61,468 bases of DNA from Ideonella aquatica. Its GTDB lineage: Bacteria > Pseudomonadota > Gammaproteobacteria > Burkholderiales > Burkholderiaceae_C. How positions within the stretch are numbered: position 1 is the stretch's first letter; each line of letters starts with the position of its first letter. This document shows, one piece after another, positions 47,216 through 56,214 of the stretch. The position numbers were made by a program, and so were the translations under genes. Location of the stretch: assembly GCF_018069755.1 (NCBI RefSeq), contig NZ_JAGQDE010000023.1, forward strand, positions 1 to 61,468, written 5' to 3'. The notes under the pieces are model-generated. The model ran no database searches, was not told the DNA's origin, and was given only the letters and a program-made list of their open reading frames with translations.

Positions 47216-48119
47216 GCGCGCTCGTCTCGGGGGCGTCGACCTCGGCCGCCAGGGTCGTGCGCAACCAGTGGGCCAGCCGCCTGGCCTGGGGATTCAGGCC
47301 CTGCGCCGGGCCCAGCAGCAGGTAGCTCTGCATCGCGCAGAACTCAGGCCGGATCCGGACCAGCCGGCCGGCCTGCAGATCGTCGCGCGCCAGCAGCGGA
47401 TTGCTCAGGGCCACGCCCTGGCCGGACAGCGCCAGCGCCATCACGTCGTCGGCGCTGGCATGCGCCAGCTCGCTGATGGGCCGGGCGCGCACGCCCAGGC
47501 GCCCGAACCACTCGGCCCACCAGCTGCCGTCGTCCTCGTGCAGCAGCGGCCAGCGCAGCAGGGCCCGCACCGAGCCGGGCGGACCCAGGCGGGCCAGCAG
47601 CGAGGGCGCACACACCGGGAACACCGGGGGGCGGATCAGCAGCTCGGTGGGCCCCGCAAAGTCGTCGGGCTCGCCGTAGCCCACGCCCAGATCGGCCCGT
47701 TGCACCGGCAGCTCGGTCAGCACCGCCGCCGGCTCGACCGCGACCCGCAGACCCGGGTGCGACTGCAGGAAGTCGCCCAGCCGCGGCCTGAGCCAGCGCG
47801 ACGCAAACCCAGGTACCGCGATCAACCGGATCCAGGCACGGTCGGGCTGGGCGCTGAAGTCCTGCGTGGCTTCGTGGATGGCTGCCAGCGCCTGGTGGAT
47901 GCGCTCGTGGTAGCGGCGCCCGGCTTCGGTCAGCACGACGCCGCGCGCATGGCGCTCGAACAGCGGTCGACCCAGCCATTGCTCCAGGCTGCGGATCTGG
48001 CGCGCAATGGCCGGCTGGGTGACATGCAGCGCCTCGGCCGCCGCCACAAAGCTGCCGCACTGGCCCGCCAGGTCAAAGGCGCGCAGGGCATTGAGCGGGG
48101 GCAGTCGAGGGGCCTTCAT
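47178..48119 (-). CDS. LysR-family transcriptional regulator
   Basis: A 313-residue LysR-type regulator: N-terminal helix-turn-helix (LNALRAFDLAGQCGSFVAAA, LHVTQPAIARQIRSLEQWLG, GVVLTEAGRRY) and an effector-binding domain of the GcvA-like type (SRWLRPRLGDFLQSHPGLRV). It follows the amine oxidase gene by 29 bp in the same direction and may control it. Confidence 0.9.
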   Translation of the reverse strand: MKAPRLPPLNALRAFDLAGQCGSFVAAAEALHVTQPAIARQIRSLEQWLGRPLFERHARGVVLTEAGRRYHERIHQALAAIHEATQDFSAQPDRAWIRLIAVPGFASRWLRPRLGDFLQSHPGLRVAVEPAAVLTELPVQRADLGVGYGEPDDFAGPTELLIRPPVFPVCAPSLLARLGPPGSVRALLRWPLLHEDDGSWWAEWFGRLGVRARPISELAHASADDVMALALSGQGVALSNPLLARDDLQAGRLVRIRPEFCAMQSYLLLGPAQGLNPQARRLAHWLRTTLAAEVDAPETSALTACPAPPPGAG

Positions 48120-48148
48120 CAGCCCCGATGCTATGCCTGCTGCCTCAA

Positions 48149-49516
48149 TCACCCCTGCAGCAGGGCCTCGGCCGCCGTCCAGCCCGACAGGCAGGCGCCA
48201 TGGACGGTGGCAAAGTGCTTGCGGTGGGTGGCCTCGCCGGCGAAGAACAGGCGGCCCTGCACCGGCGCGGCCAGGGCATCGCGCATCGCCGGCGTGGCGC
48301 CCAGCCGGTTGAACGAGTAGGCGCCCCGCGCAAAGGGGTCGCGGCTCCAGCGCGGAATCTGCCAGGCCGTGGGCTCGGGGACGGCGGCGCCGTACATGGC
48401 CCGCAATGCCGCCATCGCATCGGCGACGATCTCGTCGTCGCGCCAGCCGGCCTCGGCCTCGCAGGCGTAGCGGCCGCCCAGAAAGCCCAGCAGCGCTGGC
48501 GTGCCACCGCTGACCCGGGCCAGGTTGAGCCACTGGTGGAACTGGCCTTGTCGCGCCGCCGGGGCCACATGCTCGAGCCAGTCCACATCGTCCCAGAACA
48601 CCTGGGGAAAGCGCAGGACGACCTTGCTGAGCACGCCGCTGTCCATGCCCAGCCGGGCGATCGCCTCGCGCTTGGCCGCCGGCAGCGCCGGACTGAAGCG
48701 CACGCTGCCCGCCTGCAGCACGCCCAGCGGCAGCGTGACCAACACACGGCTGCCGTTGAAGCGCCCGGACAGCGTGTCGACCTGTACGCCGTTGCGGTCG
48801 TGCCGGATCTGCGTGACCACCTGACCCAGGCGGATGTCCAGGCCTTGTGCCAGATGGTGCACCAGCGCGTCATAGCCCTCGGGCAGCACCGCATCCAGGC
48901 CGGGGTAGCTGTCGGCGCTGTCCCAGTACCAGCTGGACAGCTCGGCCGAGTCACCGGCGTACTCGTCGTCGGCCAGGCTGACCAGGAAGTGGTTGAGCAG
49001 GCGGCGCTCGGCCCCGGACAAGGCGCCGGACCCGATGCGTCGCCGCACCGAGGCCGCCAAGCCCTGCTCACGCGGCGCCCGGTAGCCCGCGCGAATCGCC
49101 TCGCGCACCCGTTGCTGCATAGCCAGGTACTCCGAGCCCCGGCCGGTCGGCAGGCGGCCCAGCCGGGCGTCGAAGCTGGCGAAGCTGTCGTAGTCGGTGG
49201 TGACCAGGCGGGCACCGACCTCGGCCGCCAGCGCCGTCAGCGGATTGCTCTGGGTGCCATGGATCCACGAGGCGCCCAGGTCCACCGTCAGATCGGGCCA
49301 CAGCCGGCTGGTGTGGATGCGTCCGCCGATGCGCTCGCGGGCCTCCAGCACGGTCACCGCCACACCGGCGTCATGCAGGCGGCGTGCCGCAATCAGTCCG
49401 GCCATGCCGGCGCCGATCACCAAGACCGGCGCGGCCGATGCGGCGAGCGCACGGCGCCCCGCAACAGGGCCGACCAGCGAGGTGGCCACGGTCTGTATCA
49501 CTTGTCGACGGCGCAT
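48149..49516 (-). CDS. Exported flavin monoamine/polyamine oxidase
   Basis: A 455-residue amine oxidase. The start MRRRQVIQTVATSL resembles a twin-arginine or Sec signal. It is followed by the FAD motif VLVIGAGMAGLIAARRL, EARERIGGRIHT, LGASWIHG (typical of polyamine/spermine oxidases) and C-terminal FFAGEATHRKHFATVHGACL. It oxidises amines, producing aldehyde, ammonia and peroxide. The ATG at 49516 is preferred over one 12 codons upstream because it places the signal at the start. Confidence 0.85.
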   Translation of the reverse strand: MRRRQVIQTVATSLVGPVAGRRALAASAAPVLVIGAGMAGLIAARRLHDAGVAVTVLEARERIGGRIHTSRLWPDLTVDLGASWIHGTQSNPLTALAAEVGARLVTTDYDSFASFDARLGRLPTGRGSEYLAMQQRVREAIRAGYRAPREQGLAASVRRRIGSGALSGAERRLLNHFLVSLADDEYAGDSAELSSWYWDSADSYPGLDAVLPEGYDALVHHLAQGLDIRLGQVVTQIRHDRNGVQVDTLSGRFNGSRVLVTLPLGVLQAGSVRFSPALPAAKREAIARLGMDSGVLSKVVLRFPQVFWDDVDWLEHVAPAARQGQFHQWLNLARVSGGTPALLGFLGGRYACEAEAGWRDDEIVADAMAALRAMYGAAVPEPTAWQIPRWSRDPFARGAYSFNRLGATPAMRDALAAPVQGRLFFAGEATHRKHFATVHGACLSGWTAAEALLQG

Positions 49517-49611
49517 GGGACGGGCGAGGAAAGACGCAACGCAGCGCAGCATAGGACGCCGCGCCGTCCCGCACCAACGATCAATGCGTGGCCTGCCCTG
49601 CAGGAAATGTT

Positions 49612-50748
49612 TCAGCTGGTGCTCAGCCGCAGCGACTCGGCCCGGCCGCGGAAGATCAGCGGCTGCTCGGGCAGCCGGCCGGCATCGGCCGCGGCCACCG
49701 CCGCCTGCACCACGCCGTGCTGCGGGCTCTTGGCACAGACCGGGTCGGCGGCGGCAGCATCCTTCGCCAGCATGTAGGCCTGGCAGCGGCAGCCGCCCAG
49801 GTCCTCTTCCTTCTTGTCGCAGCTGGCGCAGGGCTCCTTCATCCAGCCAGTGCCGCGGTAGGCATTGAAGCCTTCGCTGTCGTACCAGATGGACTTCAGG
49901 TCGCGCTCGCGCACCGTGGGAAAGCTCAGGCCCGGCAGCATGCGCGCGGTGTGGCAGGGCAGCGCGGCGCCATCAGGCGTAATGGTGAGAAACACATTGC
50001 CCCAGCCGTTCATGCACTTCTTGGGCCGCGCCTCGTGGTAGTCGGGCGAGACAAAGAAGAGCTTCATCTGCCCGTCGAGCTTGCGGCGCCACTCGTCGGT
50101 GATGGCCTCGGCGCGCTGCAGCTGCGCGCGGCTGGGCATCAGGTGGCCGCGGTTCTCCAGCGCCCAGGAGTAGTACTGGCTGTTGGCCAGCTCCAGGTAC
50201 TCGGCGCCCAGCTCGTGGGCCATGGCGATGATGCGGTCGATGTGGTCGATGTTCAGGCGGTGAATCACCACGTTCATCACCATCGGCCAGCCCTGGGCCT
50301 TGAGCATCTCGCCCACGCGCTGCTTGAGCGCAAAGGTCTTGGTGCTGGAGAGGAAGTCGTTGACCTCGCGGCTGGAGTCCTGGAAGGAGAGCTGGATGTG
50401 GTCCAGGCCGGCGGCCTTCAGCGCCGCGCAGCGCTCTTCGGTGAGGCCCACGCCGCTGGTCAGCAGGTTGGTGTAGAAGCCCAGGCGGTGGGCTTCGGCG
50501 ACCATCAGCTCCAGATCGTCGCGCAGCAGCGGCTCGCCGCCCGAGAAGCCGCACTGCACCGCGCCCAGCGCGCGCGCTTCGCGCAGCACGCGCAGCCATT
50601 CGTCGGTGGACAGCTCGTCCTCATGGCGCGCGTAGTCGGTCGGGTTGTAGCAGAACACGCAGTGCAGCGGGCAGCGGTAGGTCACCTCGGCCAGCAGCCA
50701 CAGCGGCGGCCCAACCACGGCGCTCTTCAGGCCCGACAGCGCATTCAT
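49612..50748 (-). CDS. pqqE: PqqA peptide cyclase (radical SAM)
   Basis: A 378-residue radical SAM/SPASM enzyme that links Glu and Tyr of PqqA. The SAM cluster motif is CPLHCVFCYN; auxiliary cluster cysteines appear in KKCMNGWGN, ALPCHTAR, EPCASCDKK and GGCRCQAY. Last of pqqABCDE, overlapping pqqD by 4 nt. Confidence 0.96.
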   Translation of the reverse strand: MNALSGLKSAVVGPPLWLLAEVTYRCPLHCVFCYNPTDYARHEDELSTDEWLRVLREARALGAVQCGFSGGEPLLRDDLELMVAEAHRLGFYTNLLTSGVGLTEERCAALKAAGLDHIQLSFQDSSREVNDFLSSTKTFALKQRVGEMLKAQGWPMVMNVVIHRLNIDHIDRIIAMAHELGAEYLELANSQYYSWALENRGHLMPSRAQLQRAEAITDEWRRKLDGQMKLFFVSPDYHEARPKKCMNGWGNVFLTITPDGAALPCHTARMLPGLSFPTVRERDLKSIWYDSEGFNAYRGTGWMKEPCASCDKKEEDLGGCRCQAYMLAKDAAAADPVCAKSPQHGVVQAAVAAADAGRLPEQPLIFRGRAESLRLSTS

Positions 50749-51011
50749 GCCAGCGTCACCCAGCGGTTGCCGCTGGCGATCTCCAGGAACTTCTCGACAT
50801 CCGGCCGCAGCCCGCTGGCGCTGAACGCGGCCTCCAGGCTGGCGACGATGCCGGCCAGGTCGGTGGCGCCGTCACAGCGGCTCATGATCTCGCCCGCGCT
50901 GCGGTTGAGCTTGACCATGCCTTCGGGGTAGAGCAGCACATGGCAGCCTTGGGCCTCTTCCCACTGCAGGCGAAAGCCGTGGCCCAGACGCGGGGTGACC
51001 GAATCGTCCAT
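50745..51011 (-). CDS. pqqD: PQQ biosynthesis peptide chaperone
   Basis: An 88-residue PqqD (RLGHGFRLQWEEAQGCHVLL, LYPEGMVKLNRSAGEIMSRC) that binds PqqA and presents it to PqqE. Its ATG overlaps the pqqC stop and its stop overlaps the pqqE start. Confidence 0.95.
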   Translation of the reverse strand: MDDSVTPRLGHGFRLQWEEAQGCHVLLYPEGMVKLNRSAGEIMSRCDGATDLAGIVASLEAAFSASGLRPDVEKFLEIASGNRWVTLA

Positions 51012-51739
51012 CAGGTGTTCACGCCGTAGCGGGTGGCCATGGCGTCGTTCATCGCCCACAGCACATCCAGCTTGAACTTCAGGATGTCCAGCGCGCGCAG
51101 TTGCAGCGGCTTGGTGTTGAAGTAGCCCAGCGTGACCTCCAGGCCTTGTTCCACATCGCGCCGCGCCTGGGTGACGCGGTTGCGGAAGTATTGCAGGCCG
51201 GTGGACTCGATCCAGGGGTAGTGCTCGGGCCAGGTGGCCAGGCGCTGCTTGTGGATCTCGGGGGCGAACAGCTCGGTCAGCGAGGAGCAGACCGACTCCT
51301 GCCAGGGCCGCTGGCGGGCGAAGTTGATGTAGGCATCCACCGCGAACTGCACCGCCGGGATGATGTGGCGGCCGTCGGTGATTTCCTCGCGCGTCAGGCC
51401 GCAGGCGATGCCCAGCCGGATCCAGGCCTCGATGCCGCCTTCGTCCTTGACACCGCCGATCTCGTAGCCGTCGTGGTCCAGCATGCGCTGGATCCAGCCG
51501 CGGCGGATCTCGCGGTCGGGGCAGTTGGACATCACCGCCGCGTCCTTCACCGGAATCGCGATCTGGTAGCTGAATCGGTTGGCCACCCAGCCGCGGATCT
51601 GCTCCGGCGTGGCCTTTCCGGTGTTGAGCATCACGTTGAACGGATGGTGGATGTGGTAGGCCTTGCCCTGCTCGCGCAGGCGGGCCTCGAACTCGGTGCG
51701 CGACCAGGCGCTGCCGCTGTCAGAGAGGATGGCTGTCAC
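51011..51739 (-). CDS. pqqC: Pyrroloquinoline-quinone synthase
   Basis: A 242-residue PqqC ([59 protein letters not shown]), the cofactorless oxidase of the last ring-closure step. Overlaps pqqB and pqqD by 4 and 1 nt. Confidence 0.96.
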   Translation of the reverse strand: MTAILSDSGSAWSRTEFEARLREQGKAYHIHHPFNVMLNTGKATPEQIRGWVANRFSYQIAIPVKDAAVMSNCPDREIRRGWIQRMLDHDGYEIGGVKDEGGIEAWIRLGIACGLTREEITDGRHIIPAVQFAVDAYINFARQRPWQESVCSSLTELFAPEIHKQRLATWPEHYPWIESTGLQYFRNRVTQARRDVEQGLEVTLGYFNTKPLQLRALDILKFKLDVLWAMNDAMATRYGVNT

Positions 51740-52650
51740 AGGTCGATCTCCAGTCCGTCATGGCTGACCTCGACGCCTGCGGCGGTGCAGGCGGCGCGCT
51801 CGGGCGAGTGCTCGTCGAGGATGGGGTTGGTGTTGTTGATGTGGATGAGCAGCTTGCGGGTGCTGGCGGGCAGCTTGGCCAGCCACTCCAGCATGCCGCC
51901 GGCGCCGGACTGCGGCAGGTGGCCGATCTCGCTGCCGCGCTTGCTGGAGATGCCCAGGCGGATCATCTCGTCGTCGGTCCAGAAGGTGCCGTCGACCATC
52001 ACCACGTCGGCGGTGTTCATCACCTCCCACACCGTGGGGTCGATCTCGGCCAGACCGGGCGCGTAGAACAGCGTGCGGCCGTTGGCGGTGTTCTCGAACA
52101 GGTAGCCGACGTTGTCGCCCACCACGTTGTGTTCGCGGTGCGGCGAGAAGGGCGCGGGCTTGCTCCACAGCGGCAGCGCGCGCACGCGCAGACCGGCCAC
52201 GCCGGGCACCTCGAAGGGCGCGCCATCGGGCGTGACGGTGTGGCGATCCACACCGCAGAAATGGCCCAGCACGCGCAGGATCGGGTTGCCCTGGCTCAGG
52301 TCGTCGTGGACCGGGTCGGTGCACCACAGTGGCAGCGGGCTGCCGCGCTCGCGCAGCATGAAGAGGCCGGTGGTGTGGTCGATCTGCCCGTCGACCAGCA
52401 GCACGCCGCGGATGCCGGTGTCGCGCAACTGGCGCGCCGGCTGCAGCGCGGGCGTGGCCTGGATCTGCTGCAGGATATCGGGGCTGGCGTTGACCAGCAC
52501 CCAGTCGGCGCCGTCGCCGACGATCACCGAGCTCTGCGTGCGGCGACGCAGCCCGGGCCGGCCGGCGCGCACGCCAGCGCACTGGGTGCAGTTGCAGTTC
52601 CACTGCGGGAAACCGCCACCGGCGGCAGCGCCCAGCACGATGAGCTTCAT
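51736..52650 (-). CDS. pqqB: PQQ biosynthesis hydroxylase-type protein PqqB
   Basis: A 304-residue metallo-beta-lactamase-fold protein ([59 protein letters not shown]). It is proposed to hydroxylate the Glu-Tyr intermediate. It is separated from pqqA by a strong hairpin. Confidence 0.96.
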   Translation of the reverse strand: MKLIVLGAAAGGGFPQWNCNCTQCAGVRAGRPGLRRRTQSSVIVGDGADWVLVNASPDILQQIQATPALQPARQLRDTGIRGVLLVDGQIDHTTGLFMLRERGSPLPLWCTDPVHDDLSQGNPILRVLGHFCGVDRHTVTPDGAPFEVPGVAGLRVRALPLWSKPAPFSPHREHNVVGDNVGYLFENTANGRTLFYAPGLAEIDPTVWEVMNTADVVMVDGTFWTDDEMIRLGISSKRGSEIGHLPQSGAGGMLEWLAKLPASTRKLLIHINNTNPILDEHSPERAACTAAGVEVSHDGLEIDL

Positions 52651-52682
52651 CAAGACACGCGAGGAGGGAGGGAGAAACAGAC

Positions 52683-52704
52683 GGGGCCGTGCATGCACGG
52701 CCCC
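52683..52704 (-). terminator. Attenuator hairpin between pqqA and pqqB
   Basis: Perfect 22-bp palindrome with arms GGGGCCGTGCA / TGCACGGCCCC, followed on the minus strand by GTCTGTTTCTCC. It would end most transcripts after pqqA and keep the precursor peptide in excess over the enzymes. Confidence 0.8.
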
Positions 52705-52723
52705 GGGGCGAGGATGCAGCCGA

Positions 52724-52798
52724 TCAGCGGGCCGCGATGTACATCGTGATCTCGAAGCCGAAACGGAAGTCGCAGGCGCTCGGGGTTTCCCAGGTCAT
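52724..52798 (-). CDS. pqqA: PQQ precursor peptide
   Basis: A 24-residue peptide gene beginning MTWETPSACDF, with the cross-linked Glu16 and Tyr20 exactly three residues apart (FEITMYI). AAGGAG lies 6 nt before the ATG. It heads pqqABCDE and is too short for ordinary gene calls. Confidence 0.95.
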   Translation of the reverse strand: MTWETPSACDFRFGFEITMYIAAR

Positions 52799-52895
52799 GA
52801 AGGTCTCCTTGGTCAGTGCAGTGCCGGGATGGCACCGATGACGAAGTGTGGTCCTGAGGGCCGTGGCGGTCATCGTCCGGTCCATGAAACGGGGC

Positions 52896-52910
52896 TCATG
52901 ATTTTCATGA
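52896..52910. promoter_or_regulatory. Palindromic candidate operator in the pqqA / histidine kinase gap
   Basis: TCATGATTTTCATGA contains two TCATGA palindromes 3 bp apart, with a third partial copy (CCATGAA) at 52882-52888. It lies in the 174-bp divergent region between pqqA and the kinase gene. It could bind the NarL-type regulator encoded next door; this is inference from position and symmetry. Confidence 0.4.
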
Positions 52911-52972
52911 ACCGGTCTGCGGGTTCACCCCAGGCGTGCGGCAGCCCCCTCGGCGCGGCCGACAATCGGCGC

Positions 52973-54361
52973 ATGAACGCCCTGCCCCGCACCGCCACTG
53001 GCTCCAGCCTGCGGCTGCAGCTCCATGCCATCGTGCTGGCGATGATGCTGCTGTTCATCGGCGCGCTGCTGTGGCTGCGCATCGATGCCACCCGCGCCAG
53101 CGTGCGCGAGGAGATCACCGGCTCCAACCGCGTGGCGGCGCAGCTGCTGGAGCGGGTGAGCTGGATCTTCGCCCGCGGCGGGCCGCCGGCGATGCTGGAG
53201 TTCCTGGACCGGCTGGGCCGCGTACGGGCCAACGAGATCACCTTGGTGGACACCGACGGTCGAGAGCTCTACCGTTCGCCCGCGTCCACCTACAAGGAGG
53301 GCCGCAGCGCGCCCGAGTGGTTCACCGAACTGGTCACGCCGGCGCTGCAGCGCCAGCAAATCCGCATGCCCGGCGCCACGCTGACGATCGAGTCCAACCC
53401 CTCGCGCGCCATCCTCGATGGCTGGGACGACCTGTGGCAGCTGGCCGGCGCCACCGCGCTGGCGCTGGCCGTGGTGCTGGCGGCCGTGGTCTGGGCGGTG
53501 CACCGGGCGCTCAAGCCGTTTGGCCAGATCGTTGCCGGCCTGCAGCGCCTGCAGCAGGGCGACTACGCGGCGCGCCTGCCCGCCCTGCCTGGCCGCGAGG
53601 CGGCACTGATCGGCGACGCCGTGAACCGCCTGGGCGAGGCGATCGAGACCACGGTGCAGCAGCGCATTGCCGCGCACGCCGCCGAGCAGCGCCTGGCCGA
53701 CAGCCGCGACTGGGCGCGCCGGGTGGAGCAGCGGCTGGAGGCCGAGCGGCGCGAGATCGCCGCCGAGCTGCACGACGAGCTGGGCCAGTCGGTCACCGGC
53801 ATCCGCTCGCTGGCGCGCTCTCTGGCCACCCGGCTGCCGGCGGATGACGCGGTCGGCCGCGACGCCGCGCAGCTGATCGACACCGAGGCGGCCCGCCTGT
53901 ACGACGCAATGCACGGCCTGATCCCGCGCCTGACCCCGCTGACGCTGGGCCCGCTGGGTCTGCCCGACGCGCTGCAGGACCTGCTGGCCTCGCTGCGCGC
54001 GCGCCACGTCGGCACCGAGTTCGCGCTGCAGATCGACGGCGCCGACGGCCCGGTCGACCCCGAACCCGCGCTGGCCGCCTACCGCACGGTGCAGGAAGCG
54101 GTGAACAATGCGCTCAAGCACAGTGGCGGGCAGCGCATTGCGGTGGCGCTGCGCCGTGAAGGAGAACGCATGCACCTGACGATCACCGACAACGGCCGCG
54201 GCCTGCCCGCATCGGAAGGTTCCAGCGGCCGCTTTGGGCTGCGCAGCCTGCGTGGCCGCGTCGAGGCGCTGGGCGGGCGCTTCGAGGCCGGCCAGGCCGA
54301 CGGCGGCGGCGCCTGCGTGCAGGTCGAACTGCCAGCACGCGCGCCAGAGGCCAGCACATGA
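52973..54361 (+). CDS. NarL-type sensor histidine kinase
   Basis: A 462-residue kinase with membrane helices near residues 18-37 and 155-178, a periplasmic domain between, HAMP-like linker, a HisKA_3 domain (EAERREIAAELHDELGQSVT) and a HATPase with YRTVQEAVNNALKHSGGQ and TDNGRGLP. It overlaps the response regulator start by 4 nt. It is divergent from pqqA, so it may control PQQ synthesis or a PQQ-dependent dehydrogenase. Confidence 0.9.
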   Translation: MNALPRTATGSSLRLQLHAIVLAMMLLFIGALLWLRIDATRASVREEITGSNRVAAQLLERVSWIFARGGPPAMLEFLDRLGRVRANEITLVDTDGRELYRSPASTYKEGRSAPEWFTELVTPALQRQQIRMPGATLTIESNPSRAILDGWDDLWQLAGATALALAVVLAAVVWAVHRALKPFGQIVAGLQRLQQGDYAARLPALPGREAALIGDAVNRLGEAIETTVQQRIAAHAAEQRLADSRDWARRVEQRLEAERREIAAELHDELGQSVTGIRSLARSLATRLPADDAVGRDAAQLIDTEAARLYDAMHGLIPRLTPLTLGPLGLPDALQDLLASLRARHVGTEFALQIDGADGPVDPEPALAAYRTVQEAVNNALKHSGGQRIAVALRREGERMHLTITDNGRGLPASEGSSGRFGLRSLRGRVEALGGRFEAGQADGGGACVQVELPARAPEAST

Positions 54362-54993
54362 TCCGGGTGGTGCTGGTCGATGACCATGCGGTCGTACGCA
54401 TGGGCTTTCGCATGCTGCTGCAGGCCCCGGGCAGCGAGATCGAGGTGGTCGGCGAGGCCGCCGACGGCGAGGCCCTGCTCAAGGGCCTGCCGCAGTGGCA
54501 ACCCGAGGTGGTGGTGATGGACCTGACCATGCCCGGCCTGGGCGGCCTGGAAACCCTGCGCCGCCTGCGCGCGCGCGACGACGCGCCGCGCGTGCTGGTG
54601 CTCTCGGCCCATGAGGACACCGCCTACCCGCGCCGCGCGCTGAACGCTGGCGCCCAGGGCTTTGTCAGCAAGCGCAGCGCGCCCGAAACCCTGCCCGAGG
54701 CGATCCGTGCGGTCGCCCAGGGCAAGCGCTACCTGGATGCGCAGACCGCGCAGGCGCTGGCGCTGTCGCAACTCGACGGCTCGGCCAGCCCCTTCGATGC
54801 GCTGTCCGAGCGCGAGTTCGAGGTCTTCACCCGCCTGGCCCGCGGCAAGAGCGTGGCCGAGATCGCCGAGGCGCTGAGCCTGTCGCCCAGCACCGTGGGC
54901 ACCCACCTCTACAACATCAAGCAGAAGCTGAACGCCGGCAACCAGGCCGAGCTGACGCTGCTGGCGCTGCGCTGGGGCGTGATCGAGGCCTGA
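54358..54993 (+). CDS. NarL/LuxR-family response regulator
   Basis: A 211-residue regulator: receiver domain with phospho-Asp in VVVMDLTMPGLGG, and a C-terminal LuxR-type helix-turn-helix (LSEREFEVFTRLARGKSVAE, LSLSPSTVGTHLYNIKQKLN). It is coupled to the kinase upstream and converges on the outer-membrane protein gene with no gap. Confidence 0.93.
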   Translation: MIRVVLVDDHAVVRMGFRMLLQAPGSEIEVVGEAADGEALLKGLPQWQPEVVVMDLTMPGLGGLETLRRLRARDDAPRVLVLSAHEDTAYPRRALNAGAQGFVSKRSAPETLPEAIRAVAQGKRYLDAQTAQALALSQLDGSASPFDALSEREFEVFTRLARGKSVAEIAEALSLSPSTVGTHLYNIKQKLNAGNQAELTLLALRWGVIEA

Positions 54994-56214
54994 TCACAAG
55001 CCGGTGCTCAGCACCACCGAGCCCAACTGGCGCGTGAAGTCGAAGCCGCTGATGCTGGAGCGCCGCTGCAGCCAGCCCAGGTTCAGGCCGACCTGCCAGT
55101 GGCGGCCCAGGTCGTGGCGCAGCGCCAGGTCGGCCGAGCGCAGGCGGTCATCGCGTGGCTGGAAGCCGTTGACGTAGTGGCTGCGCACCTGGGCCAGCGT
55201 CAGGCTGGCGCGGGTGGCGCCCCATTGCTCGTGCCAGGCCAGTTGCCAGCGCGTGCCCAGCACCGCGTCGGCGCCGTCACCGGGCACGTCGCTGGCCTCG
55301 CGCTGGCCACCCAGCTCCAGGCTGCGCCGCGGCGTGGCCTGCCAGCGCAGCTCGCCCGACCAGCTCAGCAGACCCTGGGTGGGGCGCAGGCGGTCAAAGC
55401 GGCGCTGCTGCGGGCCGGCCTGCAGCTGGCCACTCCACTCGGCCGTGGGCTCCCACTGCAGCAGGCCCAGCAGCCGCACATCGGTGTGCGACAGCGACTG
55501 GTAGCTGTTCGGGTAGCGCTGACGCAGGCGGCGCAGCTCCACGCCAGCGCGGCGTTCGGGCTCGGCCAGCGGCACCAGCACGCGGCCGATCAGGCTGGCG
55601 CTGTCGGCATCGGCCAGGATGGTCAGCGCGCGCTGCGTGCGGTAGCGCTTGCGCGAGGCACTGGCATCGAGCTCCAGCCGCGGCGACGCGCCCTCGGCCA
55701 GCGCCAGATCGTGGCGCCACACCAGCCCGGCCGCCGCGGCCAGGTAGCGGTCGGGCGGCAGAGCGGGCTGCGACGGGTCGGGCTGGCTGACGCTGTCGTG
55801 CCACTCCTGCCCGGCGGCGCGCCAGGCCACCGCGGTGCGCGTGCCCAGCAGGTGGATGCCATCGGCCGACAGCTCGGTGTTGGTGCTGTCGTCCAGCCGG
55901 CTGGACAGGTAGGTGGTGCGCTCGGCGCGCCAGCCCAGGTTCAAGCGGCTGCTGCCGTCCTGGCGCTGCAGCTGCACCGTGGGAAACAGCGCGACAAAGG
56001 CCGAGCGCCGCTGGCCCGCCGACTGCAGCCGCAGGTTGTCGTTGTGGCCGGTGGCCACCAGCAGCTGCGGCTGCAGCGTCCACGCGTCCCAGCGCAGACC
56101 GGGCGGCGCAAAGGCGTCGCCGCTGGCCGGCTCATCGGCCGCCAGGGCGCTGCCCGCCACGGCCGCCAGCACCAGGCTGGCCAGCCGCGCGGGACACCGG
56201 GGCAGGCGCCTCAA
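54994..56214 (-). CDS. Outer-membrane beta-barrel protein
   Basis: A 406-residue exported protein: signal peptide (LASLVLAAVAGSALAADE) and alternating amphipathic strands throughout, ending in a terminal strand (LGSVVLSTGL). The pattern fits a large porin-like barrel of the type found beside polysaccharide or giant-protein export genes. The start must be TTG at 56214, giving a TTGA overlap with the stop of the giant glycine-rich gene, so the two are translated together. Partner role in secretion or anchoring is inferred. Confidence 0.8.
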   Translation of the reverse strand: MRRLPRCPARLASLVLAAVAGSALAADEPASGDAFAPPGLRWDAWTLQPQLLVATGHNDNLRLQSAGQRRSAFVALFPTVQLQRQDGSSRLNLGWRAERTTYLSSRLDDSTNTELSADGIHLLGTRTAVAWRAAGQEWHDSVSQPDPSQPALPPDRYLAAAAGLVWRHDLALAEGASPRLELDASASRKRYRTQRALTILADADSASLIGRVLVPLAEPERRAGVELRRLRQRYPNSYQSLSHTDVRLLGLLQWEPTAEWSGQLQAGPQQRRFDRLRPTQGLLSWSGELRWQATPRRSLELGGQREASDVPGDGADAVLGTRWQLAWHEQWGATRASLTLAQVRSHYVNGFQPRDDRLRSADLALRHDLGRHWQVGLNLGWLQRRSSISGFDFTRQLGSVVLSTGL

